Assembly (NCBI RefSeq): GCF_051020975.1 | Contig: NW_027478162.1 | Location: forward strand, 16,492,001 to 16,556,000 | DNA from: Osmia lignaria lignaria | Taxonomy: Eukaryota > Arthropoda > Insecta > Hymenoptera > Megachilidae | Length of the DNA stretch: 64,000 bases | Direction: 5' to 3' | Shown here: one piece after another, positions 61,238-64,000 of the stretch | Layout of the letters: every line of letters begins with the position of its first letter | Numbering within the stretch: position 1 is the stretch's first letter | The notes under the pieces: generated by a model | The model's input: only the letters and a program-made list of their open reading frames with translations | Databases searched by the model: none | What the model was told of the DNA's origin: nothing | Position numbers and translations under genes: made by a program

Positions 61238-64000
61238 TCAGACCCGTAGTTCTCGAGATATATCAAGATATTTAAAAGTTCCGAAGCCGCACCAACATAA
61301 TAGAGATACAGAAACACCGTGGCCCCTTTCTTTGAGATAACTCTGCACTACTGCGAGCCGCAAATGCCACTTCCAGCTTAGCTGTGCAGAAGAGGAACAA
61401 CAAGAAGAAGAAATATCTCGAAATATGTCCGTCAGGCCCCTTCCCTTGAGATAAATCTGGAAATATCTCGGAAACGAAGCGAGCTATGGCAAAATGTTAA
61501 GAGACCTTTTTTGTAGAGAATTAACTTTCCTACTTTTTATGTTGTATGATATTTTTTGATCAGATGCGTAGTTCTCGAGATATATCAAGATATTTAAAAG
61601 TTCCGAAGCCGCACCAACATAATAGAGATACAGAAACACCGTGGCCCCTCTCTTTGAGATAACTCTGCACTATTGCGAGCTGGAAATGCCACTTCCAGTT
61701 TAGCTGTGCAGAAGAAGAACAACAAGAAGCAAAAATATCTCGAAATATGTCCGTTAGGCCCCTTCCCTTGAGATAAATCTGCAAATATCTCGGAAACGAA
61801 GCGAGCTATGGCAAAATGTTAAGAGACCTTATTTGTAGAGAATTAAGTTTCCTACCTTTTACGTTCTATGATATTTTTTGATCAGATGCGTAGTTCTCGA
61901 GATATATCAAGATATTTAAAAGTTCCGAAGCCGCACCAACATAATAGAGATACAGAAACACCGTGGCCCCTTTCTTTGCGATAACTCTGCACTATTGCGA
62001 GCTGCAAATGCCACTTCCAGCTTAGCTGTGCAGAAGAAGAACAACAAGAAGAAGAAATATCTCGAAATATGTGCGTTAGGCCCCTTCCCTTGAGATAAAT
62101 CTGCAAATATCTCGGAAACGAAGCGAGCTATGGCAAAATGTTAAGAGACCTTTTTTGTAGAGAATTAAGTTTCCTATTTTCTATGTTCTATGATATTTTT
62201 TGATCAGATGCGTAGTTCTCGAGATATATCAAGATATTTAAAAGTTCCGAAGCCGCACCAACATAATAGAGATACAGAAACACCGTGGCCCCTTTCTTTG
62301 AGATAACTCTGCACTATTGCGAGCTGCAAATGCCACTTCCAGCTTAGCTGTGCAGAAGAAGAACAACAAGATGAAGAAATATTTCGAAATATGTCCGTTA
62401 GGCCCCTTCCCTTGAGATAAATCTGCAAATATCTCGGAAACGCAGAGAGCTATGGCAAAATGTTAAGAGACCTTTTTTGTAGAGAATTAAGTTTCCTACT
62501 TTTTATGTTCTATGATATTTTTTGATCAGATGCGTAGTTCTCGAGATATATCAAGATATTTAAAAGTTCCGAAGCCGCACCAACATAATAGAGATACAGA
62601 AACACCGTGGCCCCTTTCTTTGAGATAACTCTGCACTATTGCGAGCTGTAAATGCCACTTCCAGCTTAGCTGTGCAGAAGAAGAACAACAAGAAGAAGAA
62701 ATATCTCGAAATATGTCCGTCAGGCCCCTTCCCTTGAGATATATCTGCAAATATCTCGGAAACGAAGCGAGCTATGGCAAAATGTTAAGAGACCTTTTTT
62801 GTAGAGAATTATGATTCCTACAATTTATGTTCTATGATATTTTTTGGTCAGAAGCGTAGTTTTCGAGATATATCGAGATATTTAAAAGTTCCAAAGCCGC
62901 ACCAACATAATAGAGATACAGAAGCACCGTGGCCCCTTTCTTTGAGATAACTCTGCACTAGTGCGAGCCGCAAATGCCACTTCCAGCTTAGCTGTGCAGA
63001 AGAAGAACAACAAGAAGAAGAAATATCTCGAAATATGTCCGTCAGGCCCCTTCCCTTGAGATAAATCTGCAAATATCTCAGAAACGAAGCGAGCTATGGC
63101 AAAATGTTGAGAGACCTTTTTTGTAGAGAATTAAGTTTCCTACTTTTTATGTTCTATGATATTTTTTGATCAGATGCGTAGTTCTTGAGATATATCAAGA
63201 TATTTAAAAGTTCCGAAGCCGCACCAACATAATAGAGATACAGAAACACCGTGGCCCCTTTCTTTGAGATAACTCTGCACTAGTGCGAGCCGCAAATGCC
63301 ACTTCCAGCTTAGCTGTGCAGAAGAAGAACAACAAGAAGAAGAAATATCTCGAAATATGTCCGTCAGGCCCCTTCCCTTGAGATAAATCTGCAAATATCT
63401 CGGAAACGAAGCGAGCTATGGCAAAATGTTAAGAGACCTTTTTTGTAGAGAATTATGTTTCCTACTTTTTATGTTCTATGATATTTTTTGATCAGACCCG
63501 TAGTTCTCGAGATATATGAAGATATTTAAAAGTTCCGAAGCCGCACCAACATAATAGAGATACGGAAACACCGTGGCCCCTTTCTTTGAGATAACTCTGC
63601 ACTATTGCGAGCTGGAAATGCCACTTCCAGTTTAGCTGTGCAGAAGAAGAACAACAAGAAGCAAAAATATCTCGAAATATGTCCGTTAGGCCCCTTCCCT
63701 TGAGATAAATCTGCAAATATCTCGGAAACGAAGCGAGCTATGGCAAAATGTTAAGAGACCTTATTTGTAGAGAATTAAGTTTCCTACCTTTTATGTTCTA
63801 TGATATTTTTTGATCAGATGCGTAGTTCTCGAGATATATCAAGATATTTAAAAGTTCCGAAGCCGCACCAACATAATAGAGATACAGAAACACCGTGGCC
63901 CCTTTCTTTGAGATAACTCTGCACTATTGCGAGCTGCAAATGCCACTTCCAGCTTAGCTGTGCAGAAGAAGAACAACAAGATGAAGAAATATTTCGAAAT

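Larger units (their letters stand above)
1..64000. repeat. 322-bp tandem satellite array (whole window)
   Basis: The window is a head-to-tail array of a 322-bp unit in a single orientation. It has 198 complete units, 61 bp of a unit at the left edge and 187 bp at the right edge. Landmarks recurring every 322 bp are TGATCAGATGCGTAG or TGATCAGAAGCGTAG, CACCGTGGCCCCTTTC, GCAGAAGAAGAACAACAAG and CTCGGAAACGAAGCGAGC. Spacing holds to the base across the window apart from four 1-bp deletions. No unique DNA, mobile element or inversion interrupts it. Long homogeneous arrays of this kind are known from eukaryotic centromeric and pericentromeric heterochromatin. Family and species are not recognised. 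Confidence 0.99.
54154..64000. repeat. 12-unit HOR, expanded second copy and right edge
   Basis: Order: a b, then (c d e f m d e f a' b') twice, then g h i, followed by five further complete units and a partial one. Compared with the first copy, the c-f part has grown into two perfect 10-unit copies. The a' b' g h i tail at 60594-62203 matches 52222-53831 at an offset of 8,372 bp (26 units). Near the edge, 63492 joins a g-type left end (AATTATG linker, CAGACCCG) to an h-type right end (GAAGCAAAAAT), and the partial last unit repeats the AAGATGAAGAAATATTTCG marker of 62204. Confidence 0.85.

Noticed and set aside
1..64000. CRISPR array or bacterial repeat
   Set aside because: The whole 322 bp is repeated with no unique spacers and no adjacent genes. 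The scale and HOR structure are those of eukaryotic satellites.
1..64000. Tandem transposon or LTR-derived origin
   Set aside because: No terminal repeats, target-site duplications, primer-binding site or recognisable enzyme fragment in any frame of the unit.

Overview
The window is one uninterrupted head-to-tail tandem satellite array. The repeat unit is 322 bp. There are 198 complete units plus a 61-bp partial unit at the left edge and a 187-bp partial unit at the right edge, so the array continues past both ends. I take each unit to start at the right half of a TGATCA palindrome (TCAGATGCG or TCAGAAGCG; first complete unit 62-383). All units lie in the same orientation. I see no gene, RNA gene, transposon, CRISPR array or unique spacer. 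The unit at 62-383 is about 39% GC by hand count. This is the architecture of eukaryotic centromeric or other constitutive-heterochromatin satellite DNA. I do not recognise the satellite family and cannot name the organism. An arthropod is a weak guess only.

Length is almost perfectly fixed. Only four net 1-bp deletions occur in 64 kb (near 16756, 30308, 46191 and 48951), while substitutions between units are common: units 62-383 and 706-1027 differ at about 11 of 322 positions. A short open frame recurs on the minus strand in nearly every unit and another on the plus strand in some. They begin at TTG on the minus strand, come and go with single substitutions, and cannot run on because 322 is not a multiple of 3. 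I treat all of them as by-products of the repeat.

Above the monomer level the array is a patchwork of higher-order repeats (HORs) that changes along the window. 1-9690 is built on a 6-unit pattern. 9691-13263 is mixed. 13264-15839 holds a 3-unit repeat. 15840-19702 is mixed with a dimer alternation. 19703-23200 holds a 5-unit (1,610-bp) repeat. 23201-26142 holds overlapping 3-unit repeats. 26143-34191 re-uses segments found 8-13 kb to the left. 34192-43851 is an 11-unit HOR present in full, in an 8-unit deleted form and in a truncated form. 43852-49001 is a 10-unit HOR. 49002-64000 is a 12-unit HOR with a perfect internal 3,220-bp tandem duplication. The most nearly identical, hence probably youngest, copies are on the right.

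Within a unit there are further layers. A 19-bp inverted element (17/19 match in the unit at 706) has its arms about 156 and 166 bp apart in alternation along the array. A 27-bp direct repeat (24/27) is offset by 114 bp. There is also a polypurine stretch and a small hairpin with paired changes. The most informative content is the record of unequal exchange: several HOR junctions can be placed to within tens of bases by diagnostic substitutions.
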